From an uncultured Lachnospiraceae bacterium (lineage in GTDB: Bacteria; Bacillota; Clostridia; Lachnospirales; Lachnospiraceae): 64,000 bases of DNA. The notes under the pieces are model-generated. The model was not told the origin of the DNA. It ran no database searches and was given only the letters and a program-made list of their open reading frames with translations. Location: NCBI GenBank assembly GCA_934317005.1, contig CAKREB010000018.1, positions 1-64,000 of the forward strand, given 5' to 3'. Below, piece after piece: positions 16,198 to 24,813 of this stretch. The position numbers and the translations under genes were made by a program. How positions within the stretch are numbered: the first letter of the stretch is position 1; each line of letters starts with the position of its first letter.

Positions 16198-17100
16198 CTA
16201 AGCATTTCTACGTTTTCTTTGCAGACGTTTTTCATATTTTTTAAATGAAGGAACTTTTCGCTGATCCGGATCCAGATACATCATAATGCCATCACTTAAA
16301 ATATTAAGAGAAATTGCTACCAGAATAATTGCAATCGCCGGTCCTATCGTCAATGCCGGATTGCCAAATACCGAAGCCATGCTTTCGTTTAGCATACATC
16401 CCCAGTCTGCCTGTGGTGGCTGTACTCCCAGTCCCAAAAAGCTAAGTGAGGTCAGTGTTACGATTGCCGCGCTAAAGTCCAATGTCAGCTCAGCTACCAT
16501 CGTTGGAATACAGTTTGGCATAATATGCTTAAATATGATCCTCGCATCCGAAAAGCTTACGGATCTGCAGGTTTCAACATATCCCTTTGTCTTTTCTGTC
16601 ATGATCAATGAACGTGCCAGCTTCGAAATTCCCGGTGTGTATACGATAGCTATCGCCACAACTGCAATGTAACCACCACGCCCCAATGCAATTACCAGTA
16701 CAAATGCCAAAAGTAACACCGGAAATGCCAGAATAAAATCACAGATGCGCATCCACAGAGCATCAATTTTCCCTCCATAATAACCACTGACAAGTCCCAT
16801 CGGAATTCCAAGAAGCATCGCAAGCACAACAACCAGAAAAGCATTCAGCAAAGAAGTTCTGCCACCATATAGCAGACGTGTAAACTGATCGCGCCCTACA
16901 TTATCTGTTCCTAGCAAATGGCTGGTACTTGGCTGCTGCAATATATTCATCAGATCAATCTTATCCGGATCATACTTCGAAAACACCGGTACAAATATAA
17001 TCAGAAACGCAAGTATCAAAAGAACGATCATTGCCACTAACATTGGAGCAGTAATTGCCTGCGTTACCGATTCCTTTCTTTTCCTTTTTAATCTTTTCAT
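16198..17100 (-). CDS. dppC: Peptide ABC transporter permease, OppC/DppC type
   Basis: This 300-residue membrane protein has about six TM helices, the OppC N-terminal motif with HLLGTDNVGRDQFTRLLYGGR, and the EAA loop region (ISKLARSLIMTEKTKGYVE). The C-terminus is strongly basic. It forms the translocation channel with the DppB-type permease encoded 17 nt upstream. The gene order B-C-D-F is canonical for dipeptide/oligopeptide importers. Confidence 0.92.
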   Translation of the reverse strand: MKRLKRKRKESVTQAITAPMLVAMIVLLILAFLIIFVPVFSKYDPDKIDLMNILQQPSTSHLLGTDNVGRDQFTRLLYGGRTSLLNAFLVVVLAMLLGIPMGLVSGYYGGKIDALWMRICDFILAFPVLLLAFVLVIALGRGGYIAVVAIAIVYTPGISKLARSLIMTEKTKGYVETCRSVSFSDARIIFKHIMPNCIPTMVAELTLDFSAAIVTLTSLSFLGLGVQPPQADWGCMLNESMASVFGNPALTIGPAIAIILVAISLNILSDGIMMYLDPDQRKVPSFKKYEKRLQRKRRNA

Positions 17101-17117
17101 CCTGCAACCTCCTCGTT

Positions 17118-18062
17118 CTACTTCCTCGTTCTTGGATCGACCAGCATATATACAATATCCACAATATAGCTTATCCCTAAAAACACACCAAGCATGATCA
17201 GTGTCAAAAACTGTATCAACGGATAATTATATTTTTGCACGGAAGTTACCAGACAGCTTCCGATTCCGGGCAACGAGAAAATGTTTTCCATCAAAACACT
17301 GCCGGATATCATCATGCCAACCATCAGTGATATAATGGTCAGAACCGGAAGGCAGGCATTGTGAAATGCATGAACAAATATCGTATTTACTTTTCCCATT
17401 CCTTTTGCCTCTACCGCCGTAATGTAGTTTGATTTCATCTGCTCGATCATACTGCTTCTGGTGATACGTGCTACTCCGGCTAACATTCCACCGGCAAGTG
17501 CTAACGACGGAAGGCTGATGCGTGACAGATACTGTAAAAAACTATTGTAAGTACCAACAAACTGATACTTTGGAAATAGAATAGATACAATAACAATGAT
17601 CAAAATACCAACCAAAAAATCCGGAACTGATGTCAACAATAGCGTGATCGTAGACATCGTCGTATCAATCCAGCTATTTCTCTTGACCGCACATAGAATA
17701 CCGACCGGAATAGCGATCAGCAGGGTAATCGAAATACTCAGAATAACTAATCCTGCCGTAATCGGCACCTTCGCTGCCACAATCTTTTTGACATCTACAT
17801 TGTTTTCATAATCTCTGCCAAAATCCCCATGCAACGCATCCTTTAGCCACAAACCATAACGCACTACCAAAGGCTTGTCCAGATGATGCTTTTGTATCAG
17901 CTCCTGCCGCGTTTCATCAGTCATACGCTTTGCATTTCCGATGACACTGGTTTCATCAATGCCATTGGCACGCATCATGAAAAAGATAATAAATGATGCT
18001 GCTAAAAGGATGAATAACATCACAACTAATTTTTTGACCGCGTAAAAAATATATTTTTTCAT
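17118..18062 (-). CDS. dppB: Peptide ABC transporter permease, OppB/DppB type
   Basis: This 314-residue membrane protein has about six TM helices. It carries the conserved periplasmic/extracellular LDKPLVVRYGLWLKDALHGDFG segment shortened here to key residues (L-D-K-P, Y-x-x-W, G-D-F-G), and the EAA loop ARITRSSMIEQM...YITAVEAKGM. It ends VDPRTR, typical for DppB. It pairs with the downstream permease and is preceded by an amidohydrolase gene, with only 13 nt between. Confidence 0.92.
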   Translation of the reverse strand: MKKYIFYAVKKLVVMLFILLAASFIIFFMMRANGIDETSVIGNAKRMTDETRQELIQKHHLDKPLVVRYGLWLKDALHGDFGRDYENNVDVKKIVAAKVPITAGLVILSISITLLIAIPVGILCAVKRNSWIDTTMSTITLLLTSVPDFLVGILIIVIVSILFPKYQFVGTYNSFLQYLSRISLPSLALAGGMLAGVARITRSSMIEQMKSNYITAVEAKGMGKVNTIFVHAFHNACLPVLTIISLMVGMMISGSVLMENIFSLPGIGSCLVTSVQKYNYPLIQFLTLIMLGVFLGISYIVDIVYMLVDPRTRK

Positions 18063-18075
18063 GCAACATCACCTC

Positions 18076-19797
18076 CTATGCATCTTTCGATTTCGCCTCA
18101 TAGACCAATTTACCTTTAAAATACACTGCCTGCGGTTTTATATTTTCGTATTCCATAACGTCTAACGTATCCAGATTGCAATCCAATATGACGAAATCTG
18201 CTGACTTTCCTTCTGCTAACTCTCCGCAGATATCATCATAGAACATTTCATAAGCACCATTGATCGTATAGCTTGCAAGCATCGCTGCATAACTTACACA
18301 GCTTTCCTCACCGCCGCGCTTCCAGTTCTTATACTTGTCATGCTCTGGATGAGATTTTGGCAGGATTCTGGTCATGCCTACCTGCATCCCCAAAAACGGA
18401 TTCAAAAATGGAACAATCGGAAAATCCGTTCCTGCTGCCAGACGTACTCCGTCTTTTTCCAACAGTCCAAATGGATATGCTTCCTCTATGCGTTTTTTTC
18501 CCATCATAAAGATATTTCCTTCTTCGGTACTATCCATCGCACACCAGCAGTGCTGGATAGAAGCAATAACCTTCAGATATGCCATTTTCTTTCTGTCCTC
18601 TGCGGTAATGTTCATAACATGTGCTATCGCATGGCGGTTGTCTGCAAATGGATTCTGTTTTCTCGCGTACTCTATTGCTTCCAGTGTTTCCCTGACCGCA
18701 CCATCCCCCATTGCATGTACATGAATCTGAAATCCTGCCCGATCAAGCTTCGCAAAGATTTCTTTCGTGTCATCCAATGACCACTGTGGAAATCCACAAT
18801 ATTCCTTAGGATAACCGGCATTTTCATTTGCCTTCGCTTCAAATGGCTCGTTCATATAAAACATAAACTCTACACCATCCACAAAGAATTTAACGGTTGG
18901 AATATGATACAGATCCCCTATCGTATCCTGATCCTTATGGGCAATAAATGTATCAAACTGATCCTTTGATTTGTCGGAATCAGCCGCATACACACCGCTG
19001 ACACGAATCGACAGCTTTTTTTCTTTGGCTAGCTGTTTGTATGCTTCTACCGCATTCGGAGTTGCCATCGCATCGCACACCATCGTAATGCCCATCGGAA
19101 GTGCGTACTCTGATTGAAACGTCAATATACTTTCCTTATATTCTTCCACGGTATGATCTGCTTCCGGAAGAATCTCCTTGATCATATTGACTGCCGGCAG
19201 CTCCTGAAAGATTCCTGTCGGATTGCCCTCTTCATCACGATAGATCACACCGTTTTTCGGTGTCTGGGTTGCTTTTGTTACTCCTGCCTTTTCCATTGCC
19301 TTAGAATTAAGCCAGAGATAGTGCTGACAGACAGAACGCAACACAACCGGCACTTCATCACAGACAGCATCTAAGTCTTTTGCTGTCGGCATTCCTTCTT
19401 TACTATCCAGAAATACCAGTGGATTCCATCCGGTAATGCGGATTCCCGAAGAAATATCCTCATTTCTTTTATATTCTACGATTGTATTCTGCACCATACC
19501 TATCACTTCTTCCCTGGTACGGTCTTTCTCGCAGGTATCATAAAAGTTATATTTTCCGGTTATTTCCAATGTATCTGATGCATGGATATGCGCATCACAC
19601 ATTCCCGGAAGCACGGTTTTCCCTTTCAGATCAACCACCTTTGTTTCCTGCCCGATATACGGTTCAATCTGCGTATGGCATCCTACTGCCAATATGCGTT
19701 CTCCCTTCACTGCCATTGCACTATAACAGGAAAGCTTCTGATCGATGTCACAGGTCTGAATATTTCCATTGATAAAAACAAGTGTTGCCTTTTCCAT
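18076..19797 (-). CDS. YtcJ-like metal-dependent amidohydrolase (first copy)
   Basis: This 573-residue enzyme of the YtcJ/COG1574 amidohydrolase group has the metal site CDAHIHASD (about residue 68-76), further His ligands in IHVHAMGDGA and AIAHVMNI, and the late Asp in AAGTDFPIV. The predicted activity is hydrolysis of an amide-type bond in a small molecule. It lies between the substrate-binding protein and the permeases, and a second paralogue closes the operon. The duplicated hydrolase may process two related substrates brought in by one transporter. Confidence 0.85.
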   Translation of the reverse strand: MEKATLVFINGNIQTCDIDQKLSCYSAMAVKGERILAVGCHTQIEPYIGQETKVVDLKGKTVLPGMCDAHIHASDTLEITGKYNFYDTCEKDRTREEVIGMVQNTIVEYKRNEDISSGIRITGWNPLVFLDSKEGMPTAKDLDAVCDEVPVVLRSVCQHYLWLNSKAMEKAGVTKATQTPKNGVIYRDEEGNPTGIFQELPAVNMIKEILPEADHTVEEYKESILTFQSEYALPMGITMVCDAMATPNAVEAYKQLAKEKKLSIRVSGVYAADSDKSKDQFDTFIAHKDQDTIGDLYHIPTVKFFVDGVEFMFYMNEPFEAKANENAGYPKEYCGFPQWSLDDTKEIFAKLDRAGFQIHVHAMGDGAVRETLEAIEYARKQNPFADNRHAIAHVMNITAEDRKKMAYLKVIASIQHCWCAMDSTEEGNIFMMGKKRIEEAYPFGLLEKDGVRLAAGTDFPIVPFLNPFLGMQVGMTRILPKSHPEHDKYKNWKRGGEESCVSYAAMLASYTINGAYEMFYDDICGELAEGKSADFVILDCNLDTLDVMEYENIKPQAVYFKGKLVYEAKSKDA

Positions 19798-19813
19798 CCG
19801 TCATCCCTCCTAC

Positions 19814-21457
19814 TTATTTTGCAATCTTAAACTCCGCATAATGAAGGTTACTAATCCATGAAACAGAGTAGTTATCATAAGTAAACCGCTTATTTAATGC
19901 CATATTTCCTTTCATATAGCCGACTACTACATACGGCACATCTTCGGTAACAATCTTATTCATATCTGCTAAAGCCTGCGCTCTCTTTGTGTCATCTGTG
20001 CTCGTCTTTGCAATCTCAATCAGCTTATCAACCTCTGTGTTAGAATAAGATGCCATGTTACAACCACCTTTTCCCATGTTCGCTGTTGTTAATAGTGGAT
20101 CATAAAACTCCATCGGTTCGTTGACATCTGTTGACCACGTTGCTAAGAACATGTCATACACACGATTTCCATCATCATCAAGAGTAAAGCCATAGCCTGC
20201 TGCCACATTCTCATCAATTGTCTGCTGTACTACTTCTACCGATATATTTAGTTCTTTTAAAAGTGCCTGAATAGCAACACACTGGTTCTGACTTGGTGTA
20301 TCTCCCCAGCACATAATCTTACACTTAAAGCCATCTGCATAATCTGATTTTGCAAGATATTCCTTTGCCTTTTCCAGATCATACTCATACTGTGCTACAT
20401 CCTTTTTCGACTGCTCGATAATGTCCTTTCCATAACCAATCGCACCATCTGGACAATAAAAACTGCTTGCCTCTTCCACATCTTCTTTTCCATACTGACT
20501 CACCATCAGTGACTGCTTGTCAAGTGCATAAGCAACTGCTTTTCGAACATTTTTGTCCTGAAACGGCCCTGTTTTGCAGTTCATGGCTAAATACACACCG
20601 GCTTTTGACTCTGCACGGATATGCTTCACGTCATCAATCTTATCAATATCTTCAAACATAGTTGCATCCGGTTCTGTAATCTCATCAATCTGTCCTGTCT
20701 TTAATGCCATCAGCTCAGAACTGTTATCTGAGAAGTACAGGATTGTTACCTTCTGAATGTCTACACTGTCTGCATCATGATAATTTTCATTTTTTTCTAA
20801 TACCGTCTGTACTCCCATCTCCCATTTCGAAAGCTTATAGGCACCTGTTCCTACGATACCGCCATCTGCTGTACCAAACTTGTCCTTTCCAACTTTCTTA
20901 AATGCTTTTTCACTAAATACCAAGCCGTAACATCCGGCTAACTTTGCTTTCCATGTTGCATCCGGCTGTTTTAACACAAGCTTCATTTCATACTTTCCGG
21001 TTGCTTTTACGCTTTTTACTCCGGCATAGATAAAGGCTGTATTTCCTGCTGTTTCCGGATCCATATAATGTTCAATGGAAAAGACTGCATCCTTCGCTGT
21101 CATTTCTGTTCCATCCGAAAACTTGATTCCCTTCTTAAAGGTATATACATATGTCTGATTATCTTTTGTTTCATAGGTTGCCAAGCCATCCTGTACATTT
21201 CCGTCCTTATCAATCGAAAGAACCGGTTCACATATCTGATTTAATACCTGATAACTTCCAAAATCATTGTTAAACGCCGGATCTAAGGAAGGTGCTTCTA
21301 CCATAGAGCCTACTACCATTTCATCTTCCGGATTTGTTACCTTCTTTGTTGCCGCCTCTTCACCTGAAGATGTGTCTGTGTTGCTGAAACTGCATCCACC
21401 CATCGTTGTCATTACTGCCACTGCTGTCAAAATTGCTAAAAGTTTCTTTTTAATCAT
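19814..21457 (-). CDS. Peptide/nickel-type ABC substrate-binding lipoprotein
   Basis: This lipoprotein of about 547 residues belongs to the SBP_bac_5 (OppA/DppA) family. A lipoprotein signal (KKKLLAILTAVAVMTTMGGC) puts the lipidated Cys about 20 residues in. The mature part has the family signature GTGAYKLSKWEMG and FSDGTEMTAKDAVFS. It captures the substrate outside the cell and hands it to the DppBC-type channel. I chose the Met at 21457 (GAGAGGAG 7 nt upstream) over the longer frame from 21493. It is the first gene of the operon; a hairpin and direct repeats sit immediately upstream. Confidence 0.9.
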   Translation of the reverse strand: MIKKKLLAILTAVAVMTTMGGCSFSNTDTSSGEEAATKKVTNPEDEMVVGSMVEAPSLDPAFNNDFGSYQVLNQICEPVLSIDKDGNVQDGLATYETKDNQTYVYTFKKGIKFSDGTEMTAKDAVFSIEHYMDPETAGNTAFIYAGVKSVKATGKYEMKLVLKQPDATWKAKLAGCYGLVFSEKAFKKVGKDKFGTADGGIVGTGAYKLSKWEMGVQTVLEKNENYHDADSVDIQKVTILYFSDNSSELMALKTGQIDEITEPDATMFEDIDKIDDVKHIRAESKAGVYLAMNCKTGPFQDKNVRKAVAYALDKQSLMVSQYGKEDVEEASSFYCPDGAIGYGKDIIEQSKKDVAQYEYDLEKAKEYLAKSDYADGFKCKIMCWGDTPSQNQCVAIQALLKELNISVEVVQQTIDENVAAGYGFTLDDDGNRVYDMFLATWSTDVNEPMEFYDPLLTTANMGKGGCNMASYSNTEVDKLIEIAKTSTDDTKRAQALADMNKIVTEDVPYVVVGYMKGNMALNKRFTYDNYSVSWISNLHYAEFKIAK

Positions 21458-21490
21458 AGACATGCTCCTCTCATTTGTGCTGACTTCTGT

Positions 21491-21531
21491 CAAAAAAAGA
21501 AAGGCGCCTTTGCTTTCACATAAGCGCCTTT
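21491..21531 (-). terminator. Terminator-like hairpin in the leader of the peptide operon
   Basis: On the minus strand AAAGGCGC, a 16-nt loop and GCGCCTTT are followed by CTTTTTTTG. It ends only about 34 nt before the ATG of the substrate-binding protein. It could end the AraC transcript, or attenuate the operon if its promoter is the extended -10-like TGATAAGAT (ATCTTA at 21547-21552). Confidence 0.6.
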
Positions 21532-21536
21532 GCTTT
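21504..21536. promoter_or_regulatory. 13-bp direct repeats spaced 20 bp, candidate AraC-type operator
   Basis: GCGCCTTTGCTTT occurs at 21504-21516 and again at 21524-21536, exactly 20 bp apart. AraC-family dimers often bind direct half-sites about two helical turns apart, and an AraC-family gene lies next door (21676-22971). The repeats overlap the hairpin above, so both readings may apply. Confidence 0.5.
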
Positions 21537-21675
21537 GATAGAAACTATCTTATCACACATTTTTTCTCAATTTAATGACAATTCAAAACAAACAATGGAC
21601 AATCATGACATTTTCTTCCCGTTCTGCCAAAACATATCCCGCCGGATTATTGTACAAAAACAATACCATATTTTA

Positions 21676-22971
21676 TTACTCTATCAGATTTCCAAACTCC
21701 AGTGAAAAATCTTCTTCCTGCTCTGCCAAAGCCTTTCGCAGAATTTTTCTGCCACATTCCATGCTGCTGCCAGACGATACCAGAAAGACCACATGTATCT
21801 TTTTTCTCTTTAATGGCATCGCATCACCTTCTTCCTTCCACGTTTCTCTCCATGACGCTTTTAACGCCTGATACCAGTTTTCCCATGCCCGCCATACCAC
21901 GATTTCTTCTGCCTCTGCATCCTGCTGCACAGCGTGTTTTGACACCTCGCACAAAAAACAAACTTTTTCCATTGATCGTATCTGCAATAACCTTTGTATC
22001 GCTAACTCTGTATCCTCAGGTGTTGCCACCCGCATATATCCTGTTGCCATCTGTGCCATTTCCGAAACTCTTTTCTCTTCTAAGATACCAAATGTGCGCA
22101 ACAGTTCACATGCTTCTTTCCTATCACATATTATAAACTGATCACTTACCTTTAAGTTTTCCCGACAGCGCTGACGATATGCCTTAGGTGTCATGCCATA
22201 CCAGCGTTTAAAGTATTTATAATAATACTTATTGTCTGAAAATCCATGTCTTTCGGCAATATCCAGAATAGTATCATTTGTCATGATCAAGTCTGCTTCT
22301 GACGCCCAACAACGGACATTATTTACTCCCTCTTGAAAGCTGGAACCAGTAAATGCCCGATAGATTCGATTTACATACTCTGGTGTATAATACATATTTC
22401 CTATAATATACTGCATGCAATCCTTACGTGAATGATTTTCAATCATCTGTTTATAAATTTCATTAAAAACATCCATCTTTCCCAAAGCCCATGCATCCCG
22501 CTCAACCCCCATATAATCTGCCAAAAGAAACTTTTCATGCAAAAGAGAAAACAGATTCTCCAGTAATTTCTGCGTAAATTCTCCCGAAGTAAAATATTGC
22601 CGCATGCATTCCTTTAAATTAAGACGTAACTCCTCCACATACTGCTCATCCACATATCGAACACCTTCCGACTGGAAAATATCACATACCACCGGAGCAT
22701 ATCCAAAGTAAGCATATCTTTTCTGAATCCATTCTACCGGAATCGAAATAACTGCCAAAATGCACTCTGTAGTTTTCTCCGCAGACAAGGTGTAAAATTC
22801 TGTTGGATTGACAAGCGTAAAATCATCGACATGCATTCTGTGCTCTTCAAAGCAAACCTGATACTGTGCCTCTCCCTGCAGAATATAAAAGAAAACCGCT
22901 TCCTCCTGTCTTCTTCTTAAAGATAAATTTGTAAGTTTGACGATTTCTACTTTTGCCTGTCCCATTTTCAT
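21676..22971 (-). CDS. AraC-family regulator with extra C-terminal domain
   Basis: This 431-residue regulator has an N-terminal cupin-like sensing domain (about 25-110; FFYILQGEAQYQV, FTLVNPTEFYTL), an AraC helix-turn-helix pair at about 195-285 (TILDIAERHGFSDNKYYYKYFKRWYGMTPKAYR in pieces) and about 145 further residues. The extra part (VRTFGILEEKRV to the end) contains a VVFLVSSGSSMECG-like stretch and is not typical. It lies just upstream of the peptide/amidohydrolase operon on the same strand and probably controls it. Confidence 0.85.
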   Translation of the reverse strand: MKMGQAKVEIVKLTNLSLRRRQEEAVFFYILQGEAQYQVCFEEHRMHVDDFTLVNPTEFYTLSAEKTTECILAVISIPVEWIQKRYAYFGYAPVVCDIFQSEGVRYVDEQYVEELRLNLKECMRQYFTSGEFTQKLLENLFSLLHEKFLLADYMGVERDAWALGKMDVFNEIYKQMIENHSRKDCMQYIIGNMYYTPEYVNRIYRAFTGSSFQEGVNNVRCWASEADLIMTNDTILDIAERHGFSDNKYYYKYFKRWYGMTPKAYRQRCRENLKVSDQFIICDRKEACELLRTFGILEEKRVSEMAQMATGYMRVATPEDTELAIQRLLQIRSMEKVCFLCEVSKHAVQQDAEAEEIVVWRAWENWYQALKASWRETWKEEGDAMPLKRKKIHVVFLVSSGSSMECGRKILRKALAEQEEDFSLEFGNLIE

Positions 22972-23351
22972 GCCACTCGTCTCCTTCTCATTTGTTTATA
23001 TTTTGTAAAATATTTACTGTTTTAAAATTTCTCGTATAAGAATCAAAAAAAGATACCACAAAAACATTGTTATACTCTTTCACGTGATGTCATTTAGAAA
23101 ATAACTGTATATTAGATTACCTTCTATAGTATAGAATAACACAACAATTGACTACTGACATGCATTTTTTCTATTCTGTAATGCTACTGCAACTTTCGAC
23201 ACACTTTTTGCTTCTATCATGTTTAACAAAAAATGCTTTTCGCTTTTACCATACAACTTCCCCAGCATCCCGAAACTCTCCGCCTGCGGCGGGTCGCAAA
23301 AGCGACATCTTCCTATTCGCTGCAGTGTAATCTTCGCGGAGCGCTTATTTA

Positions 23352-23382
23352 CTTTATAGGAAACGAAAAGTTTCCTATAAAG
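23352..23382. repeat. Strong hairpin, part repeated at 26229-26242
   Basis: CTTTATAGGAAAC and GTTTCCTATAAAG form a perfect 13-bp stem around GAAAA. The string AAGTTTCCTATAAA recurs at 26229-26242 next to the pckA terminator. It may be a small interspersed hairpin element. Confidence 0.45.
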
Positions 23383-23387
23383 CAAAT

Positions 23388-23423
23388 AAAAACTGCCAAT
23401 CTAAAACAGATTAGCAGTTTTTG
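23388..23423. terminator. Bidirectional intrinsic terminator
   Basis: AAAAACTGCCAATCT and AGATTAGCAGTTTTT form a long stem with a short loop and A/T tails on both sides. It lies about 165 nt beyond the stop of the LytTR gene, on its minus strand. Confidence 0.65.
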
Positions 23424-23588
23424 TTTCCGTATGTGTCATGTTACTATTTTGTTGCAATGTATTCACGTATCTACCACTTTTTTCAATCATTTTTCAGAAT
23501 CAGGTAACACTTATAAAAAGGACCACACTGCCGTGCAGACAGTTTCCCATAAAATTAAGTCTTACCTTCCTTTTTTCATACCTCTTCC

Positions 23589-24395
23589 CTACGCATTAAC
23601 AATATGTGCCAAATACATACGCAATGCTTTTTCGGAGCTTTGATTCCCCTCCGCATATTGCATCTTTGCTATATCCTTCAAGATACAACCGCAGTGTCCC
23701 GGAAATGTCGGAAAACATGTAACATGCAGATATGTGTCTATCTCCGGACTGTAATCGATGATTTCCAATGTCTTACCATACAAAGCTGCCTGTTCATAGC
23801 TTTTAAGCCATTTCGGATCCATGTTTGCAAAAATCGTACCAAACGACTTGCCAATCAACGCATCAAGCGGCGTCTTCTCCAACTCTGCCAATGCCTCATT
23901 TCCATAGCAGAATACCCAGTCCACCGCATGGATAGAGTCGTCAAACACCATCTTAATATCCGTAAAAGCAAACGGCATATGATCAAAGCTTCGATAATAT
24001 TCACAGTATTCCTCTGTTGACATCAGCTGTCCTTCCCGCGCGAGATGATGTAATATTTCCTTCTGCTTTTCATGCAGAGAATCAATAAGCATCTGCTTCT
24101 TACGTGGACTATATGCGAGCTTCTCCCCATTGTTCAGATATACATAATCACTAATCGTATGGATTGCCCTGATTGCTGCCACGCATCTTCGACTCAGCCT
24201 GATAAACCCATCCCCCAGTTTTTCTTCTACTGCATTGAGAAGTCTGGTACAGCTAAACACCTCCCCATTCAACATATGTACCTGTGGTTTGATATGCTCC
24301 CCCGGTGTTCCCGGTATCACAATATACAAGATGTCACCGACCGCAACCTGCAAAAGTTCTCCATTCGCCCACACCTCTAATGTCCTCTTCTGCAT
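23589..24395 (-). CDS. LytTR DNA-binding regulator with PAS-like C-terminal domain
   Basis: A protein of about 268 residues, or 283 if the ATG at 24440 is used. The N-terminal 100 residues are a LytTR DNA-binding domain (VGDILYIV, MLNGEVFSCTRLLNAVEEKLGDGFIRLSRRC in pieces, TISDYVYLNNGEKLAYS). The C-terminal half has the WVFCYGNEALAELEKTPLDALIG pattern of a PAS sensor. There is no phosphoreceiver, so this is a one-component regulator with the domains in an unusual order (LytTR first). Neither start has a well-placed SD. Confidence 0.8.
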   Translation of the reverse strand: MQKRTLEVWANGELLQVAVGDILYIVIPGTPGEHIKPQVHMLNGEVFSCTRLLNAVEEKLGDGFIRLSRRCVAAIRAIHTISDYVYLNNGEKLAYSPRKKQMLIDSLHEKQKEILHHLAREGQLMSTEEYCEYYRSFDHMPFAFTDIKMVFDDSIHAVDWVFCYGNEALAELEKTPLDALIGKSFGTIFANMDPKWLKSYEQAALYGKTLEIIDYSPEIDTYLHVTCFPTFPGHCGCILKDIAKMQYAEGNQSSEKALRMYLAHIVNA

Positions 24396-24813
24396 TATAC
24401 TACGTATCCTTTCTATCTCCTTCTGCACCCAGTATAACATATCACCCTGACAGGTGCAATCTTTTTCTTCTTTTCAAGGGCTTTTTTGGTATGTTTTTTT
24501 ACTTTTTTTGCTTTTATTTTGTATTTCGCATCGTTTTCTTTTGTGTATTACATTTTATAGTAAACTACAGAGCGAGATTACATTTTTCCTTTCCTCTTGA
24601 CGAATCCTCTTGACGAATTTCCATTTTCAGAGGAAAATCTACTTATTACGTGAAACCAAGGTGATACTTCGTGTGAAAAATGCTGTATTGACAGTAGTTT
24701 TCACACGGCTATTTGCTTCTGAGCGAGGGCAAATAGCTTTGATGGCAGAAGAAAAATCGCCTATACGAATTTCTTCGCCTCTTCGTGATAAACGCTCAGA
24801 ATTGAGGATTAAT
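24396..24813. other. Intergenic region with repeats and leader hairpins
   Basis: The stretch holds a T-rich block (24460-24550), a tandem 13-bp repeat CCTCTTGACGAAT (24593-24618) and two adjoining hairpins before the J-domain gene: CGTGTGAAAA/TTTTCACACG (24670-24707) and GCTATTTGC/GCAAATAGC (24708-24737). The frame of the J-domain gene is open through it, but the protein character and SD place the start at 24814. Confidence 0.5.

Larger units (their letters stand above)
22972..23588. other. Intergenic region rich in hairpins
   Basis: No gene is supported here. It holds two adjacent short GC-rich hairpins (CCGCC-TGC-GGCGG at 23280-23292 and GTCGC-AAAA-GCGAC at 23293-23306), a 13-bp perfect stem with a GAAAA loop at 23352-23382, and a terminator at 23388-23423. 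The short ORFs that can be read are formed by these hairpins. Confidence 0.5.

Noticed and set aside
23148..23643. Short ORFs in the hairpin-rich gap
   Set aside because: They run through inverted repeats and the terminator and show no protein family features.
24610..24813. N-terminal extension of the J-domain protein
   Set aside because: The 68 extra codons run through hairpins and repeats, whereas a GAGG sits before the ATG at 24814 where the J domain begins.
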